In this document: positions 8,658 through 18,187 of the stretch, piece by piece | Layout: every line of letters starts with the position of its first letter | How positions within the stretch are numbered: position 1 is the first letter of the stretch | NCBI GenBank assembly: GCA_035577545.1 | Contig: DATLVI010000031.1 | Span: 124,001 to 188,000 of the forward strand | Length of the DNA: 64,000 bases | From: Verrucomicrobiia bacterium | GTDB lineage: Bacteria > Verrucomicrobiota > Verrucomicrobiia > Palsa-1439 | Direction of reading: 5' to 3' | Translations under genes and position numbers: made by a program | The notes under the pieces: model-generated | Databases searched by the model: none | What the model saw: the letters and a program-made list of their open reading frames with translations, nothing else | What the model was told of the DNA's origin: nothing

Positions 8658-9893
8658 ATGAAAAACTCATTCCCAATCAGCGAGAGCACAGCGACCTCCT
8701 CCTCGGCGACTTTCAGCAATGCCCGACCGGAAAGTAAATCACAGCCAGCACGCAGTTCAAAACCCGGAATGGCCAGGCGAATGGTAGTCATGCTGGGACT
8801 GATGCTTCTCTTCATTGTGGCGATTGGCGCCTGGAAACGCTGGCAGATTAAAACGGGAGTTGCTATGGCCGCGAAATTTGCGCCACCTCCCACCGCGGTC
8901 ACGACAGCTATGGCCAAGACAGAGCGCTGGCAACCAGTTTTGAGCGCAGTGGGTTCGCTGAAGGCCGTCAATGGTGTCACCGTCAGCACGGATTTGGCGG
9001 GGATCATTTCGCGGATTTCTTTCCAGTCTGGCGCCACGGTGAAAAAGGGAGACCTGCTGGTCAAACTGGACAGTTCGCAAGAAGAGGCCCAGCTGCATTC
9101 CGCGGAAGCGCGTCGCGACCTTGCGAAATTGAGCCTCGACCGCCAGCGCGATCTCCGGGCCAGTGGGGCCGTCTCGCAGTCGGACTACGATTCCGCCGAA
9201 AGCGAGTTTCGCCAAGCGGCCGCGGCTGTTGATGACGCGAGAGCGCACATCGCCCGCAAGACCATTACGGCCCCATTCGATGGACTGATCGGCATCCGGC
9301 AGGTGGACCTTGGCCAGTACCTGGATGTCGGCGCACCCATCGTGCCGCTACAGTCGACCGACCCGATCTATGTGAACTTTTCGCTCCCACAGGAAAACCT
9401 CGGTCAGATTGCAATTGGAAAAAAGCTTCACGTCAAAGCGAATGGGGTCGCGGGCGATCAGTTTGAAGGCGAGATCACTGCGGTCGATTCCCGCTTCGAT
9501 GAATCGACGCGGAACATCCTGATCCAGGGCACGGTGGCGAACGCGGAAAACCGCTTGCGCCCCGGCATGTTCGTCAATGTCGAGGTGATCCAGCCGGAGC
9601 AGGACGTCGTTTCCATTCCGGCGACCTCGATCAATTACGCGCCTTATGGCGATTCGGTTTTCGTCGTCAAAGAAATACAGGGGCCCGACGGCAAGTCCTT
9701 CAAGGGCGCGCTGCAGCAATTTGTAAAAACCGGTACGACACGCGGCGACCAGGCGTCGATTATTTCCGGGGTCAAGGCAGGCGACGAAGTGGTCAGCTCC
9801 GGGGTCTTCAAGCTGCGTAGCGGGATCCCGGTGCAGGTGAACAACAGCGTTCAGCCGGGAAATGAAGCCAACCCGACCCCACCCAATCGGTGA
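8658..9893 (+). CDS. RND efflux periplasmic adaptor (membrane fusion protein)
   Basis: A 411-residue HlyD/AcrA-type adaptor linking an inner-membrane RND pump to an outer-membrane channel. Residues 1-42 are a Ser-rich cytoplasmic tail, followed by one membrane anchor (about 43-59) instead of a lipobox. Next come a lipoyl-like half motif (GIISRISFQSGATVKKGDLL), a helical hairpin with LAKLSLDRQRDLRASGAVSQ, the second lipoyl half (TITAPFDGLIGIRQVDLGQY), then beta-barrel and membrane-proximal domains (RLRPGMFVNVEV). The ATG at 8658 avoids a long overlap with tetR. The gene lies between the regulator and the pump. No TolC-like gene is present in this window, so the outer-membrane partner must be encoded elsewhere. 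Confidence 0.93.
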   Translation: MKNSFPISESTATSSSATFSNARPESKSQPARSSKPGMARRMVVMLGLMLLFIVAIGAWKRWQIKTGVAMAAKFAPPPTAVTTAMAKTERWQPVLSAVGSLKAVNGVTVSTDLAGIISRISFQSGATVKKGDLLVKLDSSQEEAQLHSAEARRDLAKLSLDRQRDLRASGAVSQSDYDSAESEFRQAAAAVDDARAHIARKTITAPFDGLIGIRQVDLGQYLDVGAPIVPLQSTDPIYVNFSLPQENLGQIAIGKKLHVKANGVAGDQFEGEITAVDSRFDESTRNILIQGTVANAENRLRPGMFVNVEVIQPEQDVVSIPATSINYAPYGDSVFVVKEIQGPDGKSFKGALQQFVKTGTTRGDQASIISGVKAGDEVVSSGVFKLRSGIPVQVNNSVQPGNEANPTPPNR

Positions 9894-9915
9894 GCCGCAT
9901 CCCGGAAGCCAGACC

Positions 9916-12900
9916 ATGAATTTTACCGACTTATTTATCCGCCGTCCGGTTGTCGCGACCGTCGTCAACCTGATCATCCTGCTGGCGGGCTTCCAGGCGA
10001 TTCGCTCGCTGAACGTCCGTCAGTATCCGCGCAGTGACATCGCCGTGGTGACCGTGACGACGACATACATTGGCGCGAATGCCGACCTGGTGCGCGGGTT
10101 CATCACCACGCCGCTTGAGCGTGTCATCGCGAGCGCCGACGGGATCGATTACATCGAATCCTCAAGCGCGCAGGGTGTGAGCACGATCACGGTGCACTTG
10201 AAGCTCAATTACGACAACAACGCTGCGCTGACTCAGATCCAGGCAAAAGTTGCTCAGGTGCGGAATGACCTTCCGCCGGAGGCTGAGGCCCCGATCATTG
10301 AAATTGCCACCAGCGACAGCCAGTTTGCGGCAGCCTATTTGAGTTTCTATTCCAAGGACCTCGACCAGAATCAAATCACCGATTATCTGACCCGGGTCGT
10401 CCAGCCGAAGCTGACGGCCATTAGTGGCGTCCAGCGCGCGGACATCCTCGGCGCCCGCACATTCGCGATGCGGATCTGGCTCAAGGCGGACCGCATGGCC
10501 GCGCTCAACATTTCGCCGTCGCAGGTCCACGACGCCCTGGCCGCCAATAATTTTCTTTCCGCTGTCGGTGCCACCAAGGGCTCGATGATCTCGGTGAATC
10601 TGACGGCAAACACCGACCTTCGCACGGCGGATGAATTTCGGGAGCTCGTCATCCGCCAACAGAACGGCGCCATCGTTCGTTTAAAGGACATCGCCGACGT
10701 TGAACTCGGTGCGGAGAGTTATGATGAGGATGTCCAGTTCTCGGGTGAGAAGGCGACATTTATGGGTATCTGGGCGCTGCCGACCGCCAACTCGCTCGAT
10801 GTGATCAAGGCCGTCCGGGCCGAGCTTCCCCAGATTGAAAGCCAGTTGCCGGTCGGCATGAAAGTCGGTGTTCCGTACGACTCCACGAAATACATCAGCG
10901 ACGCGCTTCGCGAGGTGACCCACACCTTGCTGGAGACGTTGCTGATCGTCATCATCGTCATCTTTCTCTTTCTTGGCTCATTCCGTTCCGTGCTCATTCC
11001 GGTGGTGGCCATCCCGATTTCACTTATCGGCGCGGCCTTCTTGATGCTGGTGTTTGGGTTCACCCTAAACCTTCTGACGTTGCTGGCGATCGTGCTTTCG
11101 GTTGGTCTGGTCGTGGACGACGCGATCGTTGTCGTCGAGAACGTCGAGCGGCATCTGCACGAAGGATTGAAACCGTACGACGCGGCGGTCAAGGGCGCGC
11201 GGGAACTGTTCGGCCCCATCATAGCCATGACCATCACGCTGGCGGCGGTGTACGCCCCGATTGGCTTCCAGGGCGGCCTCACGGGGACATTGTTCCGCGA
11301 GTTTGCCCTGACGCTGGCGGGGGCCGTGATCGTTTCCGGGTTCGTTGCCCTGACCTTGTCTCCCATGATGTCGTCGAAACTTTTGCGTGGCGGCGAATCC
11401 CATCGCGGATTTGCCGGCTGGATCAACAATCGCTTCGACAAGCTCCGCCAGCGGTACATCAAAACCCTTACGAACACCTTGCAGTGGCGCCCGGTGACCT
11501 TGACCCTGGCTTTGATCGTGATCCTGCTGATGATTCCCTTTCTCCTGTTTTCACAGCATGAGTTGGCGCCGAAAGAGGACCAAGGTGTGGTCTTCGGTAT
11601 CGTCCAGGCTGCGCCGAATTCCACCATTGAACAGACCACACGTTACACCGAAAAGGTGAACGAAGTGTTTGAATCATTGCCGGAAACGGAGCACACGTTC
11701 CAACTCACCGATCCATCGGGCGGATTTTCCGGGATGGTGACCAAACCCTGGAGCGAGAGGAAACGAAACACCGAGCAGATACTCGGCGAGGTTTTCGCGA
11801 GGGTCAGCAACATTTCTGGCGTTCGCGTGATCGCCACGACACCCGCCCCGCTGCCAGGGGGCGGACAGTTTCCCGTGGAATTCGTCATGGCCTCCACAGC
11901 CGAGCCGCGGGAACTCATCGACTTCGCCAACCAACTGGTTGGGAAAGCTCTGGAGAGCGGGATCTTCGTGTTTGCGGACACCGATCTGAAATTTGACCAG
12001 CCTCAGACGGAGGTCGTCTTCGACCGCGACAAGGTAGCGTCACTGGGATTGAACCTGCAACAGGTTGGCGCTGATCTCGGCACGATGTTGGGAGGCAATT
12101 ATGTCAATCGTTTCAATATCCAGGGCCGGAGTTACAAGGTCATTCCAGAGGTCGCGCGCGTGCAGCGCCTGAATGCGGACCAGTTGAAGGACTTTTACAT
12201 CAGCGGGCCCAATGGAAAGCTGGTGCCGCTCTCGACGTTTGCGACTCTGAAGTCAACGACCGAACCGAGGGCAATGTATCGGTTCCAGCAATTGAATTCT
12301 GTCAAGATCCAAGGGGCCATCCGGCCGGGCGCGACACTGGATCAGGCGTTGAAGGTACTCGAGCAAGAGGCCGCGAAAATCCTGCCGAAGGGGTACAACA
12401 TTGATTACGGTGGAGAAGCACGGCAGTTGCGGGTGGAAGGGAACAACCTGAACACGACGCTGATTCTTTCCTTTATTCTCATCTTCCTTGTGCTGGCGGC
12501 TCAGTTTGAGAGCTTCCGCGATCCGTTGATCATTCTCCTTGGCTCGGTGCCACTCGCGCTCTCTGGCGCGCTATTATTCAGCTTCCTTGGATTCACGACA
12601 TTGAACATCTACAGCCAGATTGGGTTGATCACCCTGGTGGGTCTTGTTTCCAAAAACGGAATCCTCATCGTGGAATTTGCCAACAAGATGCAAGAATCGG
12701 GCAAGAGCAAACTCGACGCGGTCATCGAAGCCGCTGGAACCCGTTTGCGTCCGATTCTGATGACGTCCGTGGCAACGGTTGCGGGACATTTTCCCCTCGT
12801 GCTGGCCCGTGGGCCTGGCGCCGGTTCGCGAAACAGCATCGGCACCGTGCTCGTCACCGGGATGATGATCGGGACCGTGTTTACGCTGTTTGTTGTGCCT

Positions 12901-13032
12901 TCGATCTATATGCTGCTCGCGCGCAATCATGCGTTGAAGCCGCGGGAATCGGAGATGGAAGAACCGGAATTTGGGGACGCCGCCGAGGCCACTACCCTCC
13001 GCCGAGGCGTTTTACTTGCCGAGGGGGATTAG
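9916..13032 (+). CDS. RND multidrug efflux permease (AcrB/MexI type)
   Basis: A 1038-residue proton-driven inner-membrane exporter, normal length for the HAE1 family. It starts with the conserved MNFTDLFIRRPVVATVVNL first helix. The proton-relay aspartates lie in VGLVVDDAIVVVENVERH (Asp401 and Asp402, equivalent to AcrB 407/408). The second half repeats the fold with the LAAQFESFRDPLIILL and GLVSKNGILIVEFANKM segments. The MNFTDLF start at 9916 replaces an 18-residue upstream extension that lacks membrane character and overlaps the adaptor's end region. It works with the adaptor 22 bases upstream and an unlinked outer-membrane factor; the substrate is unknown. Confidence 0.94.
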   Translation: MNFTDLFIRRPVVATVVNLIILLAGFQAIRSLNVRQYPRSDIAVVTVTTTYIGANADLVRGFITTPLERVIASADGIDYIESSSAQGVSTITVHLKLNYDNNAALTQIQAKVAQVRNDLPPEAEAPIIEIATSDSQFAAAYLSFYSKDLDQNQITDYLTRVVQPKLTAISGVQRADILGARTFAMRIWLKADRMAALNISPSQVHDALAANNFLSAVGATKGSMISVNLTANTDLRTADEFRELVIRQQNGAIVRLKDIADVELGAESYDEDVQFSGEKATFMGIWALPTANSLDVIKAVRAELPQIESQLPVGMKVGVPYDSTKYISDALREVTHTLLETLLIVIIVIFLFLGSFRSVLIPVVAIPISLIGAAFLMLVFGFTLNLLTLLAIVLSVGLVVDDAIVVVENVERHLHEGLKPYDAAVKGARELFGPIIAMTITLAAVYAPIGFQGGLTGTLFREFALTLAGAVIVSGFVALTLSPMMSSKLLRGGESHRGFAGWINNRFDKLRQRYIKTLTNTLQWRPVTLTLALIVILLMIPFLLFSQHELAPKEDQGVVFGIVQAAPNSTIEQTTRYTEKVNEVFESLPETEHTFQLTDPSGGFSGMVTKPWSERKRNTEQILGEVFARVSNISGVRVIATTPAPLPGGGQFPVEFVMASTAEPRELIDFANQLVGKALESGIFVFADTDLKFDQPQTEVVFDRDKVASLGLNLQQVGADLGTMLGGNYVNRFNIQGRSYKVIPEVARVQRLNADQLKDFYISGPNGKLVPLSTFATLKSTTEPRAMYRFQQLNSVKIQGAIRPGATLDQALKVLEQEAAKILPKGYNIDYGGEARQLRVEGNNLNTTLILSFILIFLVLAAQFESFRDPLIILLGSVPLALSGALLFSFLGFTTLNIYSQIGLITLVGLVSKNGILIVEFANKMQESGKSKLDAVIEAAGTRLRPILMTSVATVAGHFPLVLARGPGAGSRNSIGTVLVTGMMIGTVFTLFVVPSIYMLLARNHALKPRESEMEEPEFGDAAEATTLRRGVLLAEGD

Positions 13033-13122
13033 CCGGTTTTTCGCTGAAACCCCGGAATTTGGATTGACTCCCATTCTGTGCTGCGCCATTGTAGCGCAAC
13101 GGTTTCTACCAAGGAGGGGACC

Positions 13123-13698
13123 GTGATCAAGTTTCGTTGCCTGAATTGTGGCCAAAAACTGGCCGTGTCTGACGACGGCATTAATGCCGTCATCTCCTGC
13201 ACGAACTGTCGGGAGTCTATCGTCGTCCCCCCTTATTCCATATCGGACTTTTTCCCCGCGGAACCGCTCCAGCATCCCGGCGCATCCAGCGGCGGCGCCC
13301 TGGAGTTGATTCGGCCCGACCACGAGCGCGTCGAAAGCATCCCGGCAACCATGCGCGCGACGTTACTTCCGCAACTCGCGCGGATGATGATGAACCGGCT
13401 CGTACAGGCGCTCTACGGACAACGCGAAAGCCTGATCGACACGCAGGCCGAAGCGACCCGCCGCATGGTCGATCTGGAAGAGCGAATCGCCCGCGCACAA
13501 ACGAATGTGGAGCGGAAGATCGCCGCCTACGAGGGTCGCATTGGGGAATTGGAAAGCCAGTTGGCGGCGAAGGAAGAGGAAAACCGCGAACTCCTGCGCG
13601 CGAATTTCCAACTCGCGAAGAAAGCGCTCGAAGTCGAGAGCAGCCAGCGCCCCTCTCGCGTGAACTTACACGAGGCTGGGTTTTTGTTGCGCGCGTAG
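13123..13698 (+). CDS. Zinc-ribbon coiled-coil protein of unknown function
   Basis: A 191-residue protein starting at a GTG preceded by a strong AAGGAGGGG ribosome binding site. Four cysteines (C6-x2-C9 and C26-x2-C29) form a zinc ribbon (FRCLNCGQKL and ISCTNCRESIV). The middle is a flexible linker, and from about residue 75 onward the protein is predicted helical and coiled-coil with many Glu, Arg and Gln (LEERIARAQTNVERKIAAYE). I do not recognise a named family. Its last 33 bases overlap the 3' end of the TPR protein gene on the opposite strand, so the two convergent transcripts are complementary there. Confidence 0.75.
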   Translation: MIKFRCLNCGQKLAVSDDGINAVISCTNCRESIVVPPYSISDFFPAEPLQHPGASSGGALELIRPDHERVESIPATMRATLLPQLARMMMNRLVQALYGQRESLIDTQAEATRRMVDLEERIARAQTNVERKIAAYEGRIGELESQLAAKEEENRELLRANFQLAKKALEVESSQRPSRVNLHEAGFLLRA

Positions 13699-14781
13699 CG
13701 CTTGTTCGTAGCACTGCAACGCTTCGCTGTAACGTTCCAGACGATTGAACACCCCGCCCTTGTTCAGGTAGGCCATCGTCATCGAGTCGTCCAACGCGAT
13801 CGCGCGGTCGTAGCAGTCGATGGCCCCGTCAAGATTCCCGAGCCGCTCCAGCGCCATGCCTTTCTTGACGAACGCCTCGGCAATGGTCGCGTCCAGCGCG
13901 ATCACCTCGTCGAAACACGCCAGCGCGGTGTCGGCTTGCGACAGGTTGAGCAACGCCTGCCCTTTTCCCAGCAACAACGCGATTCGGGCGTCGCGTTCCG
14001 CCCTTTCGGTTTTGGCGCGCGTGACGGCCGGATCCGGTTCAGGGGTTTCGGAATGAGCCTCGGTCGTCGCCGCTGGCGCCTCCGCCGGTTTGTCCGAGTC
14101 CGGCTGCTCACCGTCCGGCACCGGGTCCGCGGTTCCTTCCAGTTCGTTGATGCGTTTCTCGAGCCGCTCGATGGTGTTGACGAAGCGCGCGGTGGACTGT
14201 TCGACGCGGCTCACGGAAACGACATGCGTGTCGCCGGCGGAGAGGGCGGCAGGCGTGAAGCCGGGACCGAGCGCCTGCCCGGTAAATTGCGCGATCAGGG
14301 TCTCGGTACGGCGGTTCATGATCCGTAGCAGGAACACCACGAAGAACAGCATTCCCAGGAATCCAAGGGTCGCAAAAATGCCGACCGTAATGAGTGTGGA
14401 ACGTTGTGAAAGCCGAACGGTCTCAATCTCGTGTTCGTGCTCCGCCGTGACGGATTGTTCGATGCGATTCAGTCGTGCTTCCACTTCTTCGCCGTTGCGT
14501 TTCGCGGAGGCTTCGGCATCCTGCCGGGCCTGTTCGACTGCGCGCGCGGCGGCGGCCGCATCCTGCCGGGCCTGCTCGATGCCAACCAGCATGGATCGCT
14601 GCTGTTCCTGGAGCTGCTCGTAAGACTGAACGACATGCTGCGCCCATTCGGTGCTGCCTTCGGACGGTTGATCCTTTCCTGCCGGCGCAGAATTGGTTTC
14701 TCCCGCCACAGGTAAGCAGAGCGCTACGAAGAAAACGGCGATCGCCGAAAAAACTCCCGGCGCTTTACGATATCCTCCCAT
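13666..14781 (-). CDS. Membrane-anchored coiled-coil TPR protein
   Basis: A 371-residue protein. The N-terminus (MGGYRKAPGVFSAIAVFFVALCL) looks like a signal peptide. Residues 45-125 form an Ala/Gln/Glu-rich coiled coil (EQARQDAAAAARAVEQARQD). A second hydrophobic helix (LITVGIFATLGFLGMLFFVVF) anchors the protein, and a second short coiled coil and an acidic Pro/Glu linker follow. About three TPR units form the C-terminus (ALACFDEVIALD, AIDCYDRAIALD, ALQCYEQALRAQ). TPRs mediate protein-protein contacts, here probably on the cytoplasmic side, although topology depends on whether the signal is cleaved. No partner is evident. An upstream ATG at 14850 would add 23 residues with no hydrophobic character. 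Confidence 0.75.
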   Translation of the reverse strand: MGGYRKAPGVFSAIAVFFVALCLPVAGETNSAPAGKDQPSEGSTEWAQHVVQSYEQLQEQQRSMLVGIEQARQDAAAAARAVEQARQDAEASAKRNGEEVEARLNRIEQSVTAEHEHEIETVRLSQRSTLITVGIFATLGFLGMLFFVVFLLRIMNRRTETLIAQFTGQALGPGFTPAALSAGDTHVVSVSRVEQSTARFVNTIERLEKRINELEGTADPVPDGEQPDSDKPAEAPAATTEAHSETPEPDPAVTRAKTERAERDARIALLLGKGQALLNLSQADTALACFDEVIALDATIAEAFVKKGMALERLGNLDGAIDCYDRAIALDDSMTMAYLNKGGVFNRLERYSEALQCYEQALRAQQKPSLV

Positions 14782-15023
14782 AAATTCAAAATCCCCCTTG
14801 GCGCGCACCGTAGAAGAACCAGAGCGGGAATTCAATCTAAAATCCATCATGACTCTGTTTTTTTGGTGGCATTTTGAAAGAACATGGCTACACTAACCAG
14901 TGCGCAAAGGGCGCATCCAGTCCGCGGAAAGGGCCGAGCCCACCTTAATGAGCGACACGAAGGTACGAACCTTCTTTCAGCCTGAAAGTGCGGACTCCAG
15001 GCATAAGTGAAAGGAAGTTCGTG

Positions 15024-16550
15024 ATGAAGAAGCAACTGCCGGCCCGGCCGACCCTTGAGCAACTCAAGAAGCAGGCCAAAGATCTCCACAAACTCCACGC
15101 GTCCGGCGATGCCGAAGCGATTCAGCGGGCTAGGGAAAGTCATCCACAGTTCGTCGATGAACCCGATGAAGCGATTCGCGACGCTGAGTTTCCGTTGAGC
15201 GATGCCCAGCTTGTCATTGCCCGTGAATACGGCTTCGAGAGCTGGCCCAAGCTGAAGGCGCATGTTCAGTCTGTCGCCCTCGAAACCGACGACCCGGCTG
15301 AACTGTTTAAAGAAGCGGTCACCATGGATAACACGGCCCACGCCAGGAGGATTTTGGAACGCCATCCGGAGTTGAAAGACAGGATTAACGAGCCGTTACT
15401 GGGTTTCGACGCCCCGGCAATCGTCCAGGCGCGTAGCCGTGAGATGATCGACGTATTGCTCGCTGCCGGTGCTGACATCAACGCAAAGAGTCGTTGGTGG
15501 GCGGGAGGATTTGGGCTGCTCCATGGAGTCAACCCCGAGCTGGCCGCGTATGCGGTTGAGCGCGGCGCGATTGTGGACATCCATGCCGCAGCACGCATGG
15601 GCTTATTGGACAGACTCCGCGCCCTGGTGTCCGCCGACCCGGCGCTCGTACATGCGCGTGGCGGCGACGGCCAGACACCCCTTCACTTTGCCAGCACGGC
15701 GGCCATCGCCGAGTACCTGCTGGATCACGGCGCCGACATTGAAGCACGGGATGTGGATCATGAGTCTACGCCGGCGCAGTACATGGTCAAGGACCGGCAG
15801 GATGTCGCTCGTTGCCTCATTCGACACGGCTGCAAGACGGACATCCTCATGGCGGCAGCGCTGGGGGACGCGGACCTGGTTAGCAAACATCTCGATAATA
15901 ATCCCGACTGCACTCGCCTGCGTGTGAGCGATGAGTTTTTCCCGATGGTTGGTGGTAAGACCGGTGGAACTATCTATCAATGGACACTCGGGTGGTACGT
16001 GTCGGCGCACCAGGTGGCCCGGCAGTTCGGTCATGAAGATGTCCTCTCCTTGCTCATGGAGCGCAGCCCGGTCGATGTAAAGTTACTCGCGGCTTGCTGG
16101 CTCGGCGATGAATCTACCGTGAAATCGTTATTGGCTATGCAGCCCAATATTGCCGCAAGTTTATTGGATGCAGATCGCCGCCATCTGGCGCACGCGGCCC
16201 GAAACGATAATTTGACGGCTGTGCGCTTGATGTTGACGGCGGGTTTACCCTTGGACGGACGGAGCCAGGAAGGTGGGACGCCCTTGCATTGGGCGGCATT
16301 TTACGGCGATCGTGCAATGGTTATGGTGCTCTTGCAGCATAACCCACCATTGGAAATAACCGACACCGTTCATAACGGCACGCCACTCGACTGGGCCATT
16401 TATGGCTCACAACACAGTGGATTTCGACAGGTGGGCAATTATCCGGTGGTTGTCGAAATGTTGATCAAGGCTGGCGCAAAGTTTGAAAGCCCCGATGGCA
16501 CTGAGGAGGTCAAGGAAGTGATGCGAAGGTACGGCGACCCCAATCGTTGA
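15024..16550 (+). CDS. Ankyrin-repeat protein
   Basis: A 508-residue protein. The first 80 residues (PARPTLEQLKKQAKDLHK and DAQLVIAREYGFESWPKLK) form an N-terminal block that I have seen recurrently on ankyrin proteins of Verrucomicrobia and Acidobacteria. The rest consists of ankyrin-like units, clearest at GDGQTPLHFASTAAIAEYLLDHGADIEARD and QEGGTPLHWAAFYGDRAMVMVLLQH (about residues 210-250 and 410-450). No signal peptide or enzymatic domain is visible, so it is probably a cytoplasmic interaction scaffold. The start at 15024 has AAGGAAG at 15011-15017. The stop codon overlaps the -35 box of the promoter for the next gene. Confidence 0.85.
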   Translation: MKKQLPARPTLEQLKKQAKDLHKLHASGDAEAIQRARESHPQFVDEPDEAIRDAEFPLSDAQLVIAREYGFESWPKLKAHVQSVALETDDPAELFKEAVTMDNTAHARRILERHPELKDRINEPLLGFDAPAIVQARSREMIDVLLAAGADINAKSRWWAGGFGLLHGVNPELAAYAVERGAIVDIHAAARMGLLDRLRALVSADPALVHARGGDGQTPLHFASTAAIAEYLLDHGADIEARDVDHESTPAQYMVKDRQDVARCLIRHGCKTDILMAAALGDADLVSKHLDNNPDCTRLRVSDEFFPMVGGKTGGTIYQWTLGWYVSAHQVARQFGHEDVLSLLMERSPVDVKLLAACWLGDESTVKSLLAMQPNIAASLLDADRRHLAHAARNDNLTAVRLMLTAGLPLDGRSQEGGTPLHWAAFYGDRAMVMVLLQHNPPLEITDTVHNGTPLDWAIYGSQHSGFRQVGNYPVVVEMLIKAGAKFESPDGTEEVKEVMRRYGDPNR

Positions 16551-16575
16551 CAGGCGGCGGGGGTAAAACTATAGT
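16547..16575 (+). promoter_or_regulatory. Near-consensus sigma-70 promoter for aminotransferase gene
   Basis: TTGACA (16547-16552), a 17-base spacer and TATAGT (16570-16575) match the housekeeping promoter in 11 of 12 hexamer positions with optimal spacing. Transcription would begin near 16582, leaving a leader of about 30 bases before the GTG at 16614. The -35 box overlaps the TGA of the ankyrin gene. Confidence 0.65.
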
Positions 16576-16613
16576 CGGCCCGTTGTTTTTCTCGACAAGG
16601 GGGATAACTGACC

Positions 16614-17462
16614 GTGCCTGAGATTGCATACGTCAATGGAGAATTTCTGCCTCTCGAACACGCCACCGTCCGCGTGGAGGACCGTGGTTTTCAGTTCGCG
16701 GACGGCGTCTACGAGGTCGTGCGTACGTACGGCGGTAAACCTTTCGCGACGGACGCGCATCTGGCGCGGCTTTTCCGAAGCCTTGAGGCCATTGAGATCA
16801 AAGTCTCGCTCACGCCCGAGCAGTTGACGTCGATCATCGAGGAAGGCGTGCAACGCTCGGGTTTTGCCGAGGCGATTGTCTATTTGCAAATCACCCGGGG
16901 TTGCGCACCGCGTCATAGGGGAATACCGAAAGACGCCAAACCAACGATCGTGATGACGGTACGCGAACTCCCGGCGCCTGCGACAAAACTGTCAGCGAAC
17001 GGGATAGCCGTCATCACACTGCCGGAGTTTCGCTGGGCGCGTTGCGACATCAAGAGCATTGCGCTCCTGCCCAGCGTGCTTGCCTACCAGGCGGCGAAGA
17101 AGGCGGGCGTGAGCGACGCGATATTTGTGCAGGAAGATGACACCGTGAATGAAGCCACGGCGGGCAATGTGTTTTTGGTGCAGCAGGGGCGATTGCGGAC
17201 GCCGCCCAAGAGCACGCATATCCTGGCTGGTGTCACGCGCGACAAGCTTCTTGAGGCAGCGCGCGCGGCCGGGATTGAAACCGTGGAAGAACGGATCACC
17301 AAAGCCGAACTTTACACGGCGGAAGAGATTTTCCTGACCAGCACGACGTCCGAGGTCGTGCCGATTGTGAGTGTGGACGGGAAAACAATTGGCTCGGGAA
17401 AACCCGGGCCGGTGTCAGCAAAGATTTATGAGCAGTTCGCGAGAATGTTTATTCGCGCGTAA
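16614..17462 (+). CDS. Class IV aminotransferase, D-amino-acid transaminase type
   Basis: A 282-residue PLP enzyme of fold type IV. Hallmarks are the AYVNGEFLPLEHATVRVEDRG start, the PLP lysine in CDIKSIALLPSVLAYQ (Lys147), the NEATAGNVFLV phosphate-binding region and FLTSTTSEVVPI near the C-terminus. The DIKS context and the spacing match Bacillus-type D-alanine aminotransferases (lysine near 145), which supply D-Glu and D-Ala for peptidoglycan. A branched-chain or 4-amino-4-deoxychorismate enzyme cannot be fully excluded. Start is GTG with AAGGGGGATA upstream, behind a near-consensus promoter. It is convergent with the next gene with a 3-base gap. Confidence 0.85.
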   Translation: MPEIAYVNGEFLPLEHATVRVEDRGFQFADGVYEVVRTYGGKPFATDAHLARLFRSLEAIEIKVSLTPEQLTSIIEEGVQRSGFAEAIVYLQITRGCAPRHRGIPKDAKPTIVMTVRELPAPATKLSANGIAVITLPEFRWARCDIKSIALLPSVLAYQAAKKAGVSDAIFVQEDDTVNEATAGNVFLVQQGRLRTPPKSTHILAGVTRDKLLEAARAAGIETVEERITKAELYTAEEIFLTSTTSEVVPIVSVDGKTIGSGKPGPVSAKIYEQFARMFIRA

Positions 17463-17465
17463 CGA

Positions 17466-18014
17466 TTACTCGACGGGATCGGGCAACTTGTCGAGCAGGT
17501 AGTTGCTGGCGGGAATTGCCTGCGTCTTCTTCTCGCCGGTCTTGTCGTCCACCGTGGGCGCGATGAAAACGTAATCCATCAAGGTCTTCGCCGCGTGACC
17601 GGTGTCGATGTTGACCGGGATTTCCACACCCGCCGCCTGTTCGTCGTCATGGCGTGTGGTGTCATAGGTGGTGCAGAGGTTGCCGATCTGGTGGTAAAGC
17701 TTCCTTACGCGCAGGTCGCGCTCCTGGTTTGCCAACACGACGACGCGACGGCGCGTCTTGAGGTCATCGAGCGCGTTGGCGGCCTTGATGCGGGCTTCGT
17801 AGTCGGTTTGGATGACCCGCCCTTGGACCTGACGGAATGCCTCAATAAGAATGGAGAAAACGGAGTCCTCATTTCGCAGTTCTGAGACGGCATCGGTGGG
17901 ATTGTTTTGCGCCACCGGCTGGGAGACAGCCTCATCCCTGGGTTCCGCTGAGAAAGAGAACGGACAGATTAGTACGGACAGCGTTAGCCACAGCGCCAAA
18001 CCCTTGTGTTTCAT
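17466..18014 (-). CDS. Secreted protein of unknown function
   Basis: A 182-residue protein with a signal peptide (MKHKGLALWLTLSVLICPFSFS). The mature part is mostly helical and charged (VQGRVIQTDYEARIKAANAL and LVNQ-like helices near the middle), followed by a segment with one Cys (GNLCTTYDTTRHDDEQA) and a Thr/Lys-rich tail. I do not recognise a family. It is transcribed away from the rpmH promoter region and convergent with the aminotransferase gene. Confidence 0.65.
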   Translation of the reverse strand: MKHKGLALWLTLSVLICPFSFSAEPRDEAVSQPVAQNNPTDAVSELRNEDSVFSILIEAFRQVQGRVIQTDYEARIKAANALDDLKTRRRVVVLANQERDLRVRKLYHQIGNLCTTYDTTRHDDEQAAGVEIPVNIDTGHAAKTLMDYVFIAPTVDDKTGEKKTQAIPASNYLLDKLPDPVE

Positions 18015-18131
18015 AGCATGTGGGGTAGTAGCGCAATGTGTGCCAGTCCCAGCCCGCGAGCCACCAAACGGATCGGCTGTTGTGCGTGTGCGGCATTGAA
18101 ATCCTTCATCTCCAGCCGCTTCGCTCGATGG

Positions 18132-18159
18132 TTGACAATCGAGTCCTGCTTGCTATGAT
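18132..18159 (+). promoter_or_regulatory. Predicted promoter of the rpmH operon
   Basis: TTGACA (18132-18137), 16 bases, then TATGAT (18154-18159) give a strong sigma-70 match 29 bases before the rpmH start codon. rpmH promoters are usually strong, which fits. No DnaA boxes were seen around it. Confidence 0.65.
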
Positions 18160-18187
18160 GCGCGTTCCCCAAAACAGGGACTGACAC

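Noticed and set aside
18015-18187. Possible replication origin upstream of rpmH
   Set aside because: No DnaA boxes, AT-rich unwinding region or dnaA gene; the stretch is explained by a promoter and leader.
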